A stretch of DNA of 64,000 nt from Bifidobacterium sp. UBA744. GTDB taxonomy: Bacteria; Actinomycetota; Actinomycetes; Actinomycetales; Bifidobacteriaceae. Location of the stretch: the NCBI GenBank assembly GCA_002298605.1, contig DBKS01000055.1:1-64000 (forward strand), in the 5' to 3' direction. The notes below the pieces were generated by a model. That model had not been told where the DNA came from. It worked only from the letters and a program-made list of their open reading frames with translations, and ran no database searches. Below are positions 8,501 through 16,983 of the stretch, in pieces (within the stretch, counting starts at the first letter, position 1; each line of letters starts with the position of its first letter). The position numbers and the translations under genes are program-made.

Positions 8501-9604
8501 ATGACTGAAGCAACTCAGCGTACGTCCGACTCCGGCGTCTCGATCTGGCTGGACGACCTGTCCCGCACCCGTATCGAGTCCGGCTCCCTGCAGGATCTCA
8601 TCGCCAACAAGAACGTTGTCGGTGTGACCACCAACCCGTCCATCTTCCAGAAGGCCCTGAGCCAGGTCGGCCCGTACGACGCCCAGCTCAAGGAGCTCGG
8701 CAAGGTCGATGTCGAAACCGCCATCCGCGAGCTCACCACCACCGATGTGCGCAACGCCACCGACATCTTCCGTGAAATCGCAGAGAAGACCGATTTCGTC
8801 GACGGCCGCGTCTCCATCGAGGTCGATCCCCGCCTCGCCCATGAGACCGAAGCCACCGAAAAGCAGGCCGTGGAGCTGTGGGAAAAGGTCAACCGCCCGA
8901 ACGCCATGATCAAGATCCCGGCGACTCTCGAAGGTCTGCCGGCTATCACCGCCACGCTCGCCAAAGGCATCTCCGTCAACGTCACGCTGATCTTCTCCCT
9001 CGAACGCTATGAGCAGGTCATCGACGCCTTCATCGAGGGCATCAAGCAGGCCGACGCCAACGGCCACGACCTCAAGCACATCGGCTCCGTCGCCTCCTTC
9101 TTCGTGTCCCGCGTGGATACCGCCGTGGACAAGCTGCTGGAAGCCAACGGCTCCGATGAGGCCAAGGCCCTCGAGGGCAAGGCCGCCGTCGCCAACGCTC
9201 GCCTCGCGTACGAACTCTTCGAGAAGAAGTTCGCCGAGTCCGAGGAGTGGAAGGCTCTGGAGGCCAAGGGCGCCAAGAAGCAGCGTCCGCTGTGGGCCTC
9301 CACCGGCACCAAGAACGCCGCCTACTCCGATTGCAAGTACGTCGACGAGCTGGTCGCCCCGTTCGTCGTCAACACCATGCCGGAGAAGACCCTGAACGCC
9401 CTGGCCGATCACGGCGATGGCGCTCCGTCCATCGAGGGCACCTACGAGGAATCTCACAAGATCATGGACGAGCTCGCCAAGCTGGGCATCAACATCAAGG
9501 ATGTCACCGACCAGCTTGAGGCTGATGGCGTTGCCAAGTTCATCGCCTCTTGGGATTCCGTGATCGCCGACGTGCAGTCCGGCATCGATCGCGTCAACGG
9601 CTGA
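8501..9604 (+). CDS. tal: Transaldolase
   Basis: It transfers a dihydroxyacetone unit between sugar phosphates (sedoheptulose-7-P and glyceraldehyde-3-P to erythrose-4-P and fructose-6-P). The 367 residues match the longer bacterial transaldolase type, with GVTTNPSIFQKA at 41-52 and the presumed Schiff-base lysine K138 in AMIKIPAT. ATG 8501 follows AAGGAG with good spacing. It lies 97 nt after tkt on the same strand and shares its strong codon bias, so the two probably act and are expressed together. Confidence 0.96.
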   Translation: MTEATQRTSDSGVSIWLDDLSRTRIESGSLQDLIANKNVVGVTTNPSIFQKALSQVGPYDAQLKELGKVDVETAIRELTTTDVRNATDIFREIAEKTDFVDGRVSIEVDPRLAHETEATEKQAVELWEKVNRPNAMIKIPATLEGLPAITATLAKGISVNVTLIFSLERYEQVIDAFIEGIKQADANGHDLKHIGSVASFFVSRVDTAVDKLLEANGSDEAKALEGKAAVANARLAYELFEKKFAESEEWKALEAKGAKKQRPLWASTGTKNAAYSDCKYVDELVAPFVVNTMPEKTLNALADHGDGAPSIEGTYEESHKIMDELAKLGINIKDVTDQLEADGVAKFIASWDSVIADVQSGIDRVNG

Positions 9605-9674
9605 ATTCGCACAAATATATAAGTGACGGCATAGTGGCGGGGCAACACGTCACGACGCCGCGCACGCCTGCGGG

Positions 9675-9701
9675 GCCCTGGAATCGCATATGATCCAGGG
9701 C
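9675..9701. terminator. Hairpin after tal
   Basis: An 8-bp stem GCCCTGGA/TCCAGGGC (9675-9682 with 9694-9701) follows tal. A longer imperfect arm pair, GGGCGGATG/CATCCGCCC, lies around 9715-9770. Tal and the aminotransferase gene converge here. There is no clear U run, so the exact stop site is uncertain. Confidence 0.45.
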
Positions 9702-9801
9702 TCCGTCCGTCGGGAGGGCGGATGACAGGTTACCTGCCCATGGCCGGAAAAAACGCCGCCATCCGCCCCTCCATCGGGTTTAACGACGGGTTTAACGACC
9801 G

Positions 9802-11313
9802 TCAGATCTGATGATAGGTGGAGAAGAAGTCGGCGATCTGACCCATGGTCTCCCGCAGCATGCCCATGCGAGGCAGATACACCACGCGGAAGTGGTCGGG
9901 CTTGCCCCAGTTGAACGCGCCGCCATGGCTGATGAGAATATGCTTGTCGTGCAGCAGATCAAGCGCGAACTGCTCATCCGAATGGATGTTGAACTTCTGC
10001 ACGTCAATCTTCGGGAAGATATAGAACGCCGCCTTGGGCTTGACCGCGGTGATGCCCGGGATGTCGTTCAACGCCTCGTAGACGAAGTCACGCTGATCGT
10101 GCACGCGCCCGCCGGGAACGATGTAGTCCCTCACGCTCTGATGCCCGCCGAGAGCCGTCTGCACAATCGATTGGGCGGGCACATTCGAGCACATGCGCAT
10201 ATTGGCCAGCATGTTGAGGCCCTCGATATAATCCTTGGCGATGCGCTTGTTACCGGAAAGAACCATCCAGCCCACGCGGTAGCCGGCGATCATATGGGAC
10301 TTCGACAGGCCGGAGAACGTCACGCAGAACAGGTCGGGGGCCAGCGAGGCGATGGAGACATGCTCCAAGCCATCCATCACCAGGCGATCATAGATCTCGT
10401 CGGAGAAGATGATGAGTTGGTGCTCGCGAGCTATCTCGACGATTTGCTCAAGCAGTTCCTTGGGATACAGCGCACCCGTGGGATTGTTCGGATTGATGAT
10501 CACAATGGCCTTGGTGCGATCGGTGATTTTCGAGCGCATGTCATCCAAATCCGGATACCATTCGGCCTGCTCATCGCAGAGGTAATGCACGGCGGTGCCG
10601 CCGGCGAGATTCACGCAGGCGGTCCACAGCGGATAGTCGGGAGAGGGAATCAGCACCTCGTCGCCGTTGTCCAGCAACGCGGACATCGACAGATTGATCA
10701 GTTCGGAGACACCATTGCCGGTGTAGATATCGTCAATGCTGACATTGGGAATGTTCTTGATCTGCGCATACTGCATAATCGCCTTGCGGGCCGAGAACAA
10801 CCCTTTGGACGGCGAGTATCCCTCCGTCTCGGTGAGCTGCTGGGCCATATCATACACAACCTCATCAGGCGTGCGGAAGCCAAAGGGAGCCGGGTTGCCG
10901 ATGTTCAATTTCAGGATGTGCGTGCCCGCCGCCTCCATGCGGGCGGCCTCCTCGGCCACCGGTCCACGAACGTCATAGAGGACATTGTCGAGTTTATGTG
11001 ATTTGCCGAATGTGCGTACCACGCTCTGCTCCTGTGTTGAATTGAACTGTTGGTTTGATGCTTGGTCAGTGTCGACGTTCCCGACGTCCGACGGATCGTC
11101 ATCGAGAAGCCAGTGCTCGTCGACATTCAGATAGTTGGCGAGAAAAGCCGCTATTTCGTGCCGCGGAACCGTTTTGCCGCTGACATATTGGCTGATATGT
11201 GACCTCCCCACGTGAACACCCCAGGCGCTTGCCGCATGGACCAGATCAATCTGTTTGAGATCCCTTTCGGCCATGATCTGCCTGAGACGTTGTGAAAACC
11301 GTTCGTTCGCCAT
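9802..11313 (-). CDS. XRE-type HTH fused to class I aminotransferase
   Basis: Two domains lie in one 503-residue chain. Residues about 7-70 form an XRE/Cro-like helix-turn-helix (LKQIDLVHAAS, HISQYVSGKTVPRHE). An acidic linker spans 71-100. Residues about 105-500 form a fold-type I PLP aminotransferase close to the alanine/aspartate transaminases: NPNNPTG at 274-280, D305 in FSDEIYDR, PLP lysine K338 in FSGLSKSH, and R346. The enzyme part is most like AlaA-type alanine transaminases, so pyruvate/glutamate chemistry is likely but not proven. The layout resembles MocR regulators but with an XRE instead of a GntR head. GGAG lies 8 nt before ATG 11313. A promoter with an inverted repeat lies just upstream, which suggests self-control. 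Confidence 0.85.
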   Translation of the reverse strand: MANERFSQRLRQIMAERDLKQIDLVHAASAWGVHVGRSHISQYVSGKTVPRHEIAAFLANYLNVDEHWLLDDDPSDVGNVDTDQASNQQFNSTQEQSVVRTFGKSHKLDNVLYDVRGPVAEEAARMEAAGTHILKLNIGNPAPFGFRTPDEVVYDMAQQLTETEGYSPSKGLFSARKAIMQYAQIKNIPNVSIDDIYTGNGVSELINLSMSALLDNGDEVLIPSPDYPLWTACVNLAGGTAVHYLCDEQAEWYPDLDDMRSKITDRTKAIVIINPNNPTGALYPKELLEQIVEIAREHQLIIFSDEIYDRLVMDGLEHVSIASLAPDLFCVTFSGLSKSHMIAGYRVGWMVLSGNKRIAKDYIEGLNMLANMRMCSNVPAQSIVQTALGGHQSVRDYIVPGGRVHDQRDFVYEALNDIPGITAVKPKAAFYIFPKIDVQKFNIHSDEQFALDLLHDKHILISHGGAFNWGKPDHFRVVYLPRMGMLRETMGQIADFFSTYHQI

Positions 11314-11355
11314 CCGACCATCTCCAGTTCAATTTCTTTGCAACCACTGGTTCAA

Positions 11356-11385
11356 AGCATAGGAGCACGGCGGGACAAAGTTCAA
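11356..11385 (-). promoter_or_regulatory. Probable promoter of the XRE-aminotransferase gene
   Basis: On the minus strand TTGAAC (11380-11385) and TATGCT (11356-11361) are 18 bp apart, about 43 nt before the ATG. The -35 box is one arm of the inverted repeat at 11379-11401. Confidence 0.5.
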
Positions 11386-11401
11386 TATATTAATTTGAAC
11401 T
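11379..11401. repeat. Inverted repeat over the -35 box, candidate operator
   Basis: AGTTCAA (11379-11385) and TTGAACT (11395-11401) are perfect inverted arms around an AT-only 9-nt spacer. More GTTCAA copies occur near 11330 and 11350 in the same leader. Placement on the -35 box suggests a repressor site, possibly for the HTH of the downstream gene product itself. Confidence 0.5.
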
Positions 11402-12250
11402 ACTGCGAACCATGTCGGGTATATGCGAAACGATCCATTCGGCGACGCCGTCCTCGTTGTTGGACGGGCAAATCTCGTCGGCGATGTTCAATACCTTCGG
11501 ATTGGCGTTGGCCACCGCGACGCCTCTGCCGGCCCGGCGCAGCATGGCGATGTCGATGAGATCGTCACCGAAGGCCACGGTATTGGCCAGCGGAATACGC
11601 AGATGTTCGCACAGCAGGCTCAACGCATGCTCCTTATTGGCCAGCGGATTCATCAGCATCCACATCACGCCCTCGGAGACGCTGACACTCAAGTCGTCGG
11701 GAATCAGCGCCCCGAGCGCATCCCACTGATCGGCATCGGGAAAGACGATGATCTTGTCGGCGGTTCCGTCGGGCACGTCGGTGAAATCCGAGTATCGCCA
11801 CGTCTGGGTTTTCCAATACACGCCGACATCGAAATTCGTATAGCGCACGTCATCCATGACGACGCCGCATTTCAGCGCGGGCAGATGGTCAAGCAGCATG
11901 CGGCACACTTGGCAGGCCCGCCGGGAGGAAAATCCCATGCGGATCGTCTTGCCGTCATCCAACGCGCCCGGAGCGGTCAGCGTCTCATATGTGGAGGTCG
12001 CCGGATCAAAATCGATCAACGCCCCATTGAGATACACGCAGGCGTCAACGGGAAGTTTCCCGACTATGGGCAGGCCGGTGCTCACGGGACGTGCGGTGGA
12101 GACCGCGAACCGCACGCCGGCATCATGCGCCCTGATCATAACGTCGATGGCACGCTGGCTGAGAAAACGTTCCTCGAAAGTCGCCCCATCATGCAGCAAC
12201 GTGCCGTCAAGATCGGCCACCAGGAGTCGATATGGCTGCGATTCGGTCAT
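11390..12250 (-). CDS. HAD superfamily (Cof type, IIB) hydrolase
   Basis: This is a cytosolic phosphatase of the haloacid dehalogenase superfamily with a large class IIB cap. Motif I, VADLDGTLL, has nucleophile D13 and acid D15. The C-terminal motifs KEHALSLLCEHL and VAFGDDLIDIAML supply the motif III lysine and motif IV acidic residues. The 286-residue length is normal. The substrate is not deducible; related enzymes act on sugar phosphates or FMN. It lies upstream of the XRE-aminotransferase, whose promoter overlaps its 3' end, so the two may be separate units. Confidence 0.9.
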   Translation of the reverse strand: MTESQPYRLLVADLDGTLLHDGATFEERFLSQRAIDVMIRAHDAGVRFAVSTARPVSTGLPIVGKLPVDACVYLNGALIDFDPATSTYETLTAPGALDDGKTIRMGFSSRRACQVCRMLLDHLPALKCGVVMDDVRYTNFDVGVYWKTQTWRYSDFTDVPDGTADKIIVFPDADQWDALGALIPDDLSVSVSEGVMWMLMNPLANKEHALSLLCEHLRIPLANTVAFGDDLIDIAMLRRAGRGVAVANANPKVLNIADEICPSNNEDGVAEWIVSHIPDMVRSSSN

Positions 12251-12319
12251 ATTGGGTCCTTTGCGTTCAAAATGTTCGAAATGATCATTGGCGCTCGATG
12301 TGCATGGCCAATAGGAAAA

Positions 12320-12337
12320 GGCCCATGGCCGTGGGCC
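12320..12337 (-). terminator. Probable terminator after secG
   Basis: On the minus strand GGCCCA and TGGGCC form a 6-bp stem (12332-12337 with 12320-12325) followed by TTTTCC. An alternative 7-bp pairing CATGGCC/GGCCATG overlaps it. It lies between secG and the HAD gene. Confidence 0.55.
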
Positions 12338-12362
12338 ATGAGCCTGAGCGACAACGTTGCAG

Positions 12363-12611
12363 TCAGATGAGATTGTACTTGGCCAGCAGCCCCAGAGCGA
12401 TGATAACCGCCACCCAGATCAGCGCGACGATCACGGTAAGACGGTTCAGGTTCTTCTCGGCCACACCGGAGGTGCCGGCATTCTGGGTCAGGCCGCCGCC
12501 GAACATATCGGACAGACCGCCTCCCTTGCCCTTGTGCATCAGGATCAGCAGGGTAAGCAGAATGGACGCGATAACGACGATGACCTCAAGCGCGATCTTC
12601 AAAGCGAGCAC
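12363..12611 (-). CDS. secG: Preprotein translocase subunit SecG
   Basis: SecG is the small membrane subunit that assists SecYEG protein export. The 82-residue product has two hydrophobic segments (about residues 5-24 and 55-78) separated by the conserved MHKGKGGGLSDMFGGG loop, which is diagnostic. I start at GTG 12611 because GGAGG lies 5 nt upstream; an in-frame GTG at 12623 would add four residues. It follows tpiA on the minus strand, the usual pgk-tpiA-secG order of actinobacteria. Confidence 0.93.
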   Translation of the reverse strand: MLALKIALEVIVVIASILLTLLILMHKGKGGGLSDMFGGGLTQNAGTSGVAEKNLNRLTVIVALIWVAVIIALGLLAKYNLI

Positions 12612-12698
12612 GATAACCTCCACGATTCAATACTGTCTGGCATTCTACCCCAAGCCAAGGAAAGAATGCCGAATTATTCCGCATGCCACGGAATGTTT

Positions 12699-13493
12699 TC
12701 AGAAGCGCTTCACCGATTTCTCAGTCAGACGGCAGATCCTGGCGAATTCCTCGACGTCCAGGGAGGCCCCGCCGACGAGGAAGCCATCCACATCCGGCCT
12801 CTGCAGCAATTGCCGGGCATTGCTGGAATTCACCGATCCCCCATACAGAATGCGCATGGTTTTGGCGACCTTGCCGCCAAACTGCTGCTGAATATCCCGC
12901 CGAATGGCCTGAGCCGCCTGCTGCGCGGAATCGGGAGTGGCAACCATGCCGGTGCCGATGGCCCATACCGGTTCATAGGCGACAATGAGCTTGGCGGCGT
13001 CCTCATCGGATAGGTCGCGGGTCACATCGCGAACCTGGCCAACGGCGAACTCTAGTTCGATGCCCTGCCTGCGTTCTTCGAAGCTCTCCCCCACGCAAAG
13101 AATCGGCTGCATGCCGGCGGCAAGGACGGCGCGAACCTGATCGACGATATTCGCATCATCCTCAGGATGGTACTTGCGGCGCTCGGAATGACCGACGATC
13201 ACATACCGGCACCCAAGTTGCGCCAGCATATCGGCGGAGACATCACCTGTGAACGCGCCCTGCGAGGTCACGGACACCGCCTGGGCGCCGTATCGGATCC
13301 TCAAATCATCGGCCTCCACCAGCACCTGCACGCTGCGCAGGGCGGTGAACGCCGGCATCAGAGCCACTTCGCAGCGCCTGAAGTCGAAATGCGCATCACG
13401 AAGGATCCATGCAAGTTTCTGCACGAAATACGTGGCTTCGAGATGATCGAAATTCATCTTCCAGTTGCCGGCGACCAACGGAGTACGCGCCAT
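12699..13493 (-). CDS. tpiA: Triosephosphate isomerase
   Basis: It interconverts dihydroxyacetone phosphate and glyceraldehyde-3-P. All catalytic residues are visible in the 264-residue chain: N10 and K12 in GNWKMN, H102 in VIVGHSERR, E174 in AYEPVWAIGTG, and the phosphate-binding GGSV loop. GAGGAGG lies upstream of ATG 13493. The order pgk-tpiA-secG on one strand suggests co-expression, though a long hairpin separates it from pgk. Confidence 0.97.
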   Translation of the reverse strand: MARTPLVAGNWKMNFDHLEATYFVQKLAWILRDAHFDFRRCEVALMPAFTALRSVQVLVEADDLRIRYGAQAVSVTSQGAFTGDVSADMLAQLGCRYVIVGHSERRKYHPEDDANIVDQVRAVLAAGMQPILCVGESFEERRQGIELEFAVGQVRDVTRDLSDEDAAKLIVAYEPVWAIGTGMVATPDSAQQAAQAIRRDIQQQFGGKVAKTMRILYGGSVNSSNARQLLQRPDVDGFLVGGASLDVEEFARICRLTEKSVKRF

Positions 13494-13550
13494 GGATCCT
13501 CCTCGCTATGACGAACCGTATGCTATCTGTATGCGTCCAACGCCCATAAA

Positions 13551-13611
13551 CAATCATCCTGGGCACGGACTGTCGATCATTGAAGATCGAAAGCCATGCC
13601 CAGGATGATTG
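13551..13611. terminator. Long nested hairpin between pgk and tpiA
   Basis: A perfect 15-bp outer stem (13551-13565 with 13597-13611, arm CAATCATCCTGGGCA) encloses a second hairpin TCGATC/GATCGA (13573-13578 with 13585-13590). It lies 10 nt after the pgk stop on the minus strand. No clean U run follows, so it could terminate, attenuate or protect pgk mRNA. Confidence 0.6.
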
Positions 13612-13623
13612 ATGACGTGACTA

Positions 13624-14829
13624 TCAGTCAAGCACCTTCAGCCCGGGCAGTTCCTTGCCCTCAAGGAACTCGAGGGAGGCGCCGCCGCCGGTGGAGATAT
13701 GGGAGAAGCCATCCTCGGGGAAGCCGAGGTTACGCACGGCGGAAGCGGAGTCGCCGCCGCCGACGATGGTGAAGGCGCCGCCCTTGGTGGCATCCACCAG
13801 GCCCTGGGCCACGGCCTTGGTGCCGTCGGCGAAGGCGGAAACCTCGAACACGCCCATCGGGCCGTTCCACACCACGGTCTTGGAATCGACGATCTTGTCG
13901 TGGAACAGCTTCTGGGAATCGGGACCGATGTCAAGACCCATCTTGTCGGCGGGAATGGCGTCGGCGGGAACCACCTCGGCGTTCACGTCGGCATCGGACT
14001 TCGGGAAGGTCGGGTTCACCACGATGTCGGTGGGCAGCACCAGCTCAACGCCGTTCTTCTCGGCGGTGGCGATGTAGCCCTTGACGGTATCGAGCTGATC
14101 CTCCTCGAGCAGGGAGGTGCCGACCTCATAGCCCTTGGCCTTGAGGAAGGTGAACACCATGCCGCCGCCGATGACCAGACGGTTGGCCTTGTCAAGCAGG
14201 TTCTCGATGACGCCAAGCTTGTCGGAGACCTTGGAGCCGCCGAGCACAACGGTCAGCGGACGCTCCGGGTTGACCGTGGCCCTGGACAGGGCCTTGACTT
14301 CCTTCTCGACGAGCAGACCCGCGGCGGCCGGCAGATCGGCGGCAACGTCGTAGTTGGAGCCCTGGGCGCGGTGAACCACGCCGAAGCCGTCGGAGACGAA
14401 GACATCGCCGAGGGCGGCGATCTTCTTGGCGTAGGCGGAACGCTCAGTGGCGTCCTTGGAGGTTTCCTCCGGGTTGAAACGCACGTTCTCAAGAAGCACG
14501 ACATCGCCGTCATTCATCGCGGCGACCTTGGCCTGGGCGTCCTCGCCATACGTGTCCTTGGCCAGCGGCACGTTCACGCCAAGCAGTTCGCCAAGGCGAG
14601 CGGCGACCGGGGCCAGGGAGAGCTCGGGAACGACCTTGCCCTTCGGGCGGCCGAGGTGGGCCATGAGAATGACCTTGGCACCCTCGTCCTTCAGCGCCTT
14701 GATGGTCGGCAGGGCGGCCTTGATGCGGCCGTCGTCGGTAATGGTGGTGCCGTCCAGCGGAACATTGAAATCGGCGCGGACCAGAACGCGCTTGCCCTTA
14801 AGATCTCCGAGATCCTTGAGTGTCTTCAT
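13624..14829 (-). CDS. pgk: Phosphoglycerate kinase
   Basis: This glycolytic enzyme makes ATP and 3-phosphoglycerate from 1,3-bisphosphoglycerate. The 401 residues show the N-terminal signature [22 protein letters not shown], the mid-protein [11 protein letters not shown] and the C-terminal nucleotide motif [12 protein letters not shown] 14829 is chosen because AAAGGA lies upstream and homology starts at MKTLKDL; a longer in-frame start at 14853 is unlikely. Codon bias is strong. It is followed by tpiA. Confidence 0.97.
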   Translation of the reverse strand: MKTLKDLGDLKGKRVLVRADFNVPLDGTTITDDGRIKAALPTIKALKDEGAKVILMAHLGRPKGKVVPELSLAPVAARLGELLGVNVPLAKDTYGEDAQAKVAAMNDGDVVLLENVRFNPEETSKDATERSAYAKKIAALGDVFVSDGFGVVHRAQGSNYDVAADLPAAAGLLVEKEVKALSRATVNPERPLTVVLGGSKVSDKLGVIENLLDKANRLVIGGGMVFTFLKAKGYEVGTSLLEEDQLDTVKGYIATAEKNGVELVLPTDIVVNPTFPKSDADVNAEVVPADAIPADKMGLDIGPDSQKLFHDKIVDSKTVVWNGPMGVFEVSAFADGTKAVAQGLVDATKGGAFTIVGGGDSASAVRNLGFPEDGFSHISTGGGASLEFLEGKELPGLKVLD

Positions 14830-14904
14830 GAATATCCTTTCCGTACTGCACAATGCAGGGAATGGCTTGTTATGCCATTTGAAATATTACAAGCCAACAC
14901 GAAC

Positions 14905-14932
14905 AAACCCCGCCGACACGGGCGGGGCTTTT
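14905..14932 (-). terminator. Terminator after whiA
   Basis: On the minus strand a CCCCGCC/GGCGGGG stem (14908-14914 with 14921-14927) with a 6-nt loop is followed by TTTGTT. It separates whiA from pgk; the plus strand also has TTTT after the stem. Confidence 0.75.
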
Positions 14933-14951
14933 CGAAATAACGGCTGATGCG

Positions 14952-15899
14952 CTAGGCGTTCTGTCCGCGCTGCTTTTCGACTTTGACGGCCAGTTGCAGC
15001 AGCCGGCGAATGCGGCCGGCAATGGCGTCCTTGGTGACCGGCGGGTCGGCGAGACGGCCGAGTTCCTCAAGACTGGCGTCACGATGATCGAGTCGCAACT
15101 GACCGGCGGCGCGAAGATTGTCGGGGATGTCATCGCCAAGAATCTCGAACGCCTTGGTGACTTTCTCGCTCGCCTCGATGGCCGCCTTGGCGCTGCGCCG
15201 CATATTGGCGTCGTCGAAATTGGCCAGTCGGTTCGCCTTGCCGCGAGATTCACCGTCGGAACGCTTGCCGGTCCATTCGCGGGCGGCGCGAGGAGCCCCC
15301 AGCAGGATGAGCATGCGCTCGATCGCATCGGGATCACGCAGGGTCACACGTTCGGAGGAACGAACCTGACGGGCCTTGGCGTTGATGCCGAGGCGTCGCG
15401 CCGTGCCCACCAGCGCCAACGCCGCCTCGGACCCGGGGCAAATGATCTCCAGATAGCTCGCCTTGCCCGGATCGGACAATTCGCCATGGGCCAGGAACGC
15501 GCCGCGCCACGCAGCCTTGATCTGGGCGATGTTGCCGGACACGATGTCGGCCGGCAGGCCACGCACCGGACGCTTGCGACGATCAAGCAGACCCGTCTGC
15601 AGGGCCAATGCGCCGCCCGCGCGCAGTACACGCACCGAATAGCGCTGCACGGCACCTCCGGGGGTCTGGCGGGAAACCTGGATCAGGTCGGACTCGTGCC
15701 CAAACACGTCCTTGATCGTGTCCTGTAACCACTTCGCTGCATCAAGTGAATCAAACTGCGCCTCAACAACAATGTGCTTCTGAATCAGGTGAAGTCCGCC
15801 GCCGAAACGGATCATCGCGGCGGCCTGCGCCTTCTTCGCTGCAGGCAATTCGCTGTCGATCGCGGCAAGTTCGCTTTTGACGTCATCGAGCAGTGCCAA
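14952..15899 (-). CDS. whiA: DNA-binding protein WhiA
   Basis: WhiA joins a LAGLIDADG homing-endonuclease-like N-terminal domain, without nuclease activity, to a C-terminal HTH. It is a sporulation regulator in Streptomyces and has a conserved, less defined role in cell division or growth in other Gram-positives. Visible are KSELAAID near the start, the duplicated LAGLIDADG-like half, and the C-terminal [16 protein letters not shown] with [13 protein letters not shown]. Length 315 aa is normal. The start codon is TTG 15899, supported by AGGAGG 7 nt upstream. It follows rapZ with a 121-nt gap. Confidence 0.94.
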   Translation of the reverse strand: MALLDDVKSELAAIDSELPAAKKAQAAAMIRFGGGLHLIQKHIVVEAQFDSLDAAKWLQDTIKDVFGHESDLIQVSRQTPGGAVQRYSVRVLRAGGALALQTGLLDRRKRPVRGLPADIVSGNIAQIKAAWRGAFLAHGELSDPGKASYLEIICPGSEAALALVGTARRLGINAKARQVRSSERVTLRDPDAIERMLILLGAPRAAREWTGKRSDGESRGKANRLANFDDANMRRSAKAAIEASEKVTKAFEILGDDIPDNLRAAGQLRLDHRDASLEELGRLADPPVTKDAIAGRIRRLLQLAVKVEKQRGQNA

Positions 15900-15944
15900 G
15901 AGCCAACCTCCTACAACTTAATGAGTTCTCTCTCATACCGGGGC

Positions 15945-15956
15945 GTTTCGCGAAAC
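15945..15956. repeat. 12-bp palindrome upstream of whiA
   Basis: GTTTCGCGAAAC is a perfect palindrome 46 nt before the whiA start in the rapZ-whiA gap. It could be an operator or a short hairpin; nothing in the sequence identifies a binding factor. Confidence 0.35.
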
Positions 15957-16020
15957 TCTCTCGCAAAACCACCGGCTTACTGTGATATCGAATCGGTTGG
16001 ACAAACGCGCCGGCCGACTT

Positions 16021-16983
16021 TCAGATCATGGACCGATGACGGTGAAGCTCACGAGCCGAAACGGTGACGTTCAATCCGTGGACACGCAGCCGTCGCGCCA
16101 GTTCCGCGCTCATCGCGACGGAACGATGCTGCCCCCCGGTGCAGCCGATGGCGATGGTGACGAAATGCTTGTCCTCGCGGGCGTATCCCTGAATCGCGGT
16201 GAGAATCGCCCTCTCATAGGCGTCGAGAAACTCGCCAGCCCCGGCGCTGGAGAGCACGTAGTCGCTCACCGGCTTGTCCAGGCCCGTCAGAGCCCGCAGC
16301 TGCGGCACCCAAAACGGGTTGGGCAGGAACCGCACATCGGCGACGAAATCGGCATCCAGCGGGATGCCGTACTTAAAGCCAAAGCTGAAGATATGCACGG
16401 CCACGGTGGTGGGACCGGTGCCCAGCAGCCCCTCGTACAGCTTGGTGGACAGTTGGTGAATCGACAGATTCGAAGTGTCGATGACGATGTCGGCGGTTTC
16501 CTTGAGATGCGCGAGCAACGCGCGCTCCTTGCCGATGCCGTCTATCAGACGACCGCCCCGCTGCAGCGGATGCGGACGACGGACCGACTCATAGCGTTTG
16601 ATCAGCACCTCGTCACTGGCGTCGAGGAACAGCACGCGGGTTTTCACCCCGAGATCGTCCAAATGGCCCAGAACCTGCGACAGATCGTCGAAATACGCAC
16701 GGGAGCGCACGTCGATGACGGCGGCGAGCTTGTGGATCTTGGACGATGAGGTCGTCATCATGTCAACCAGCGGAATCAGCAGCTTGGGAGGCAGGTTGTC
16801 AACCACATACCAGCCCATGTCCTCCACGCTGTCGGCCGCATGGGACCGTCCGGCCCCGGACATGCCCGTAATCAGCAGAACCTCGACGTCTTGCGCCGGT
16901 TTTGGTTCGGAATCGGGGACGGCGGGGGCGCCGGCATCCCCATTCGCCGAGATCGGCGTCTCGTCCATTGCGGATCCAGTCAT
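16021..16983 (-). CDS. rapZ: RapZ/YvcJ family nucleotide-binding protein
   Basis: This P-loop protein belongs to the RapZ family: an RNase E adaptor controlling GlmS in E. coli, and a nucleotide-binding protein of unclear role in Gram-positives. Visible are VLLITGMSGAGRSHAADSVEDMGW, VDNLPPKLL, and the C-terminal IAIGCTGGQHRSVAM, the family's most diagnostic motif. The Walker A lysine is Arg (GAGRS), a change seen in other actinobacterial members. ATG 16983 overlaps the aroE stop as TGATG and has GGAGGAGG upstream; GTG 16986 is an alternative. An acidic Ala/Pro-rich leader of about 25 residues precedes the conserved domain. Confidence 0.93.
   Translation of the reverse strand: MTGSAMDETPISANGDAGAPAVPDSEPKPAQDVEVLLITGMSGAGRSHAADSVEDMGWYVVDNLPPKLLIPLVDMMTTSSSKIHKLAAVIDVRSRAYFDDLSQVLGHLDDLGVKTRVLFLDASDEVLIKRYESVRRPHPLQRGGRLIDGIGKERALLAHLKETADIVIDTSNLSIHQLSTKLYEGLLGTGPTTVAVHIFSFGFKYGIPLDADFVADVRFLPNPFWVPQLRALTGLDKPVSDYVLSSAGAGEFLDAYERAILTAIQGYAREDKHFVTIAIGCTGGQHRSVAMSAELARRLRVHGLNVTVSARELHRHRSMI

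Noticed and set aside
9715..9770. GGGCGGATG...CATCCGCCC as a small RNA gene
   Set aside because: Arms are 9 bp with a long loop and no promoter; more likely part of the tal/aminotransferase convergent terminator region.
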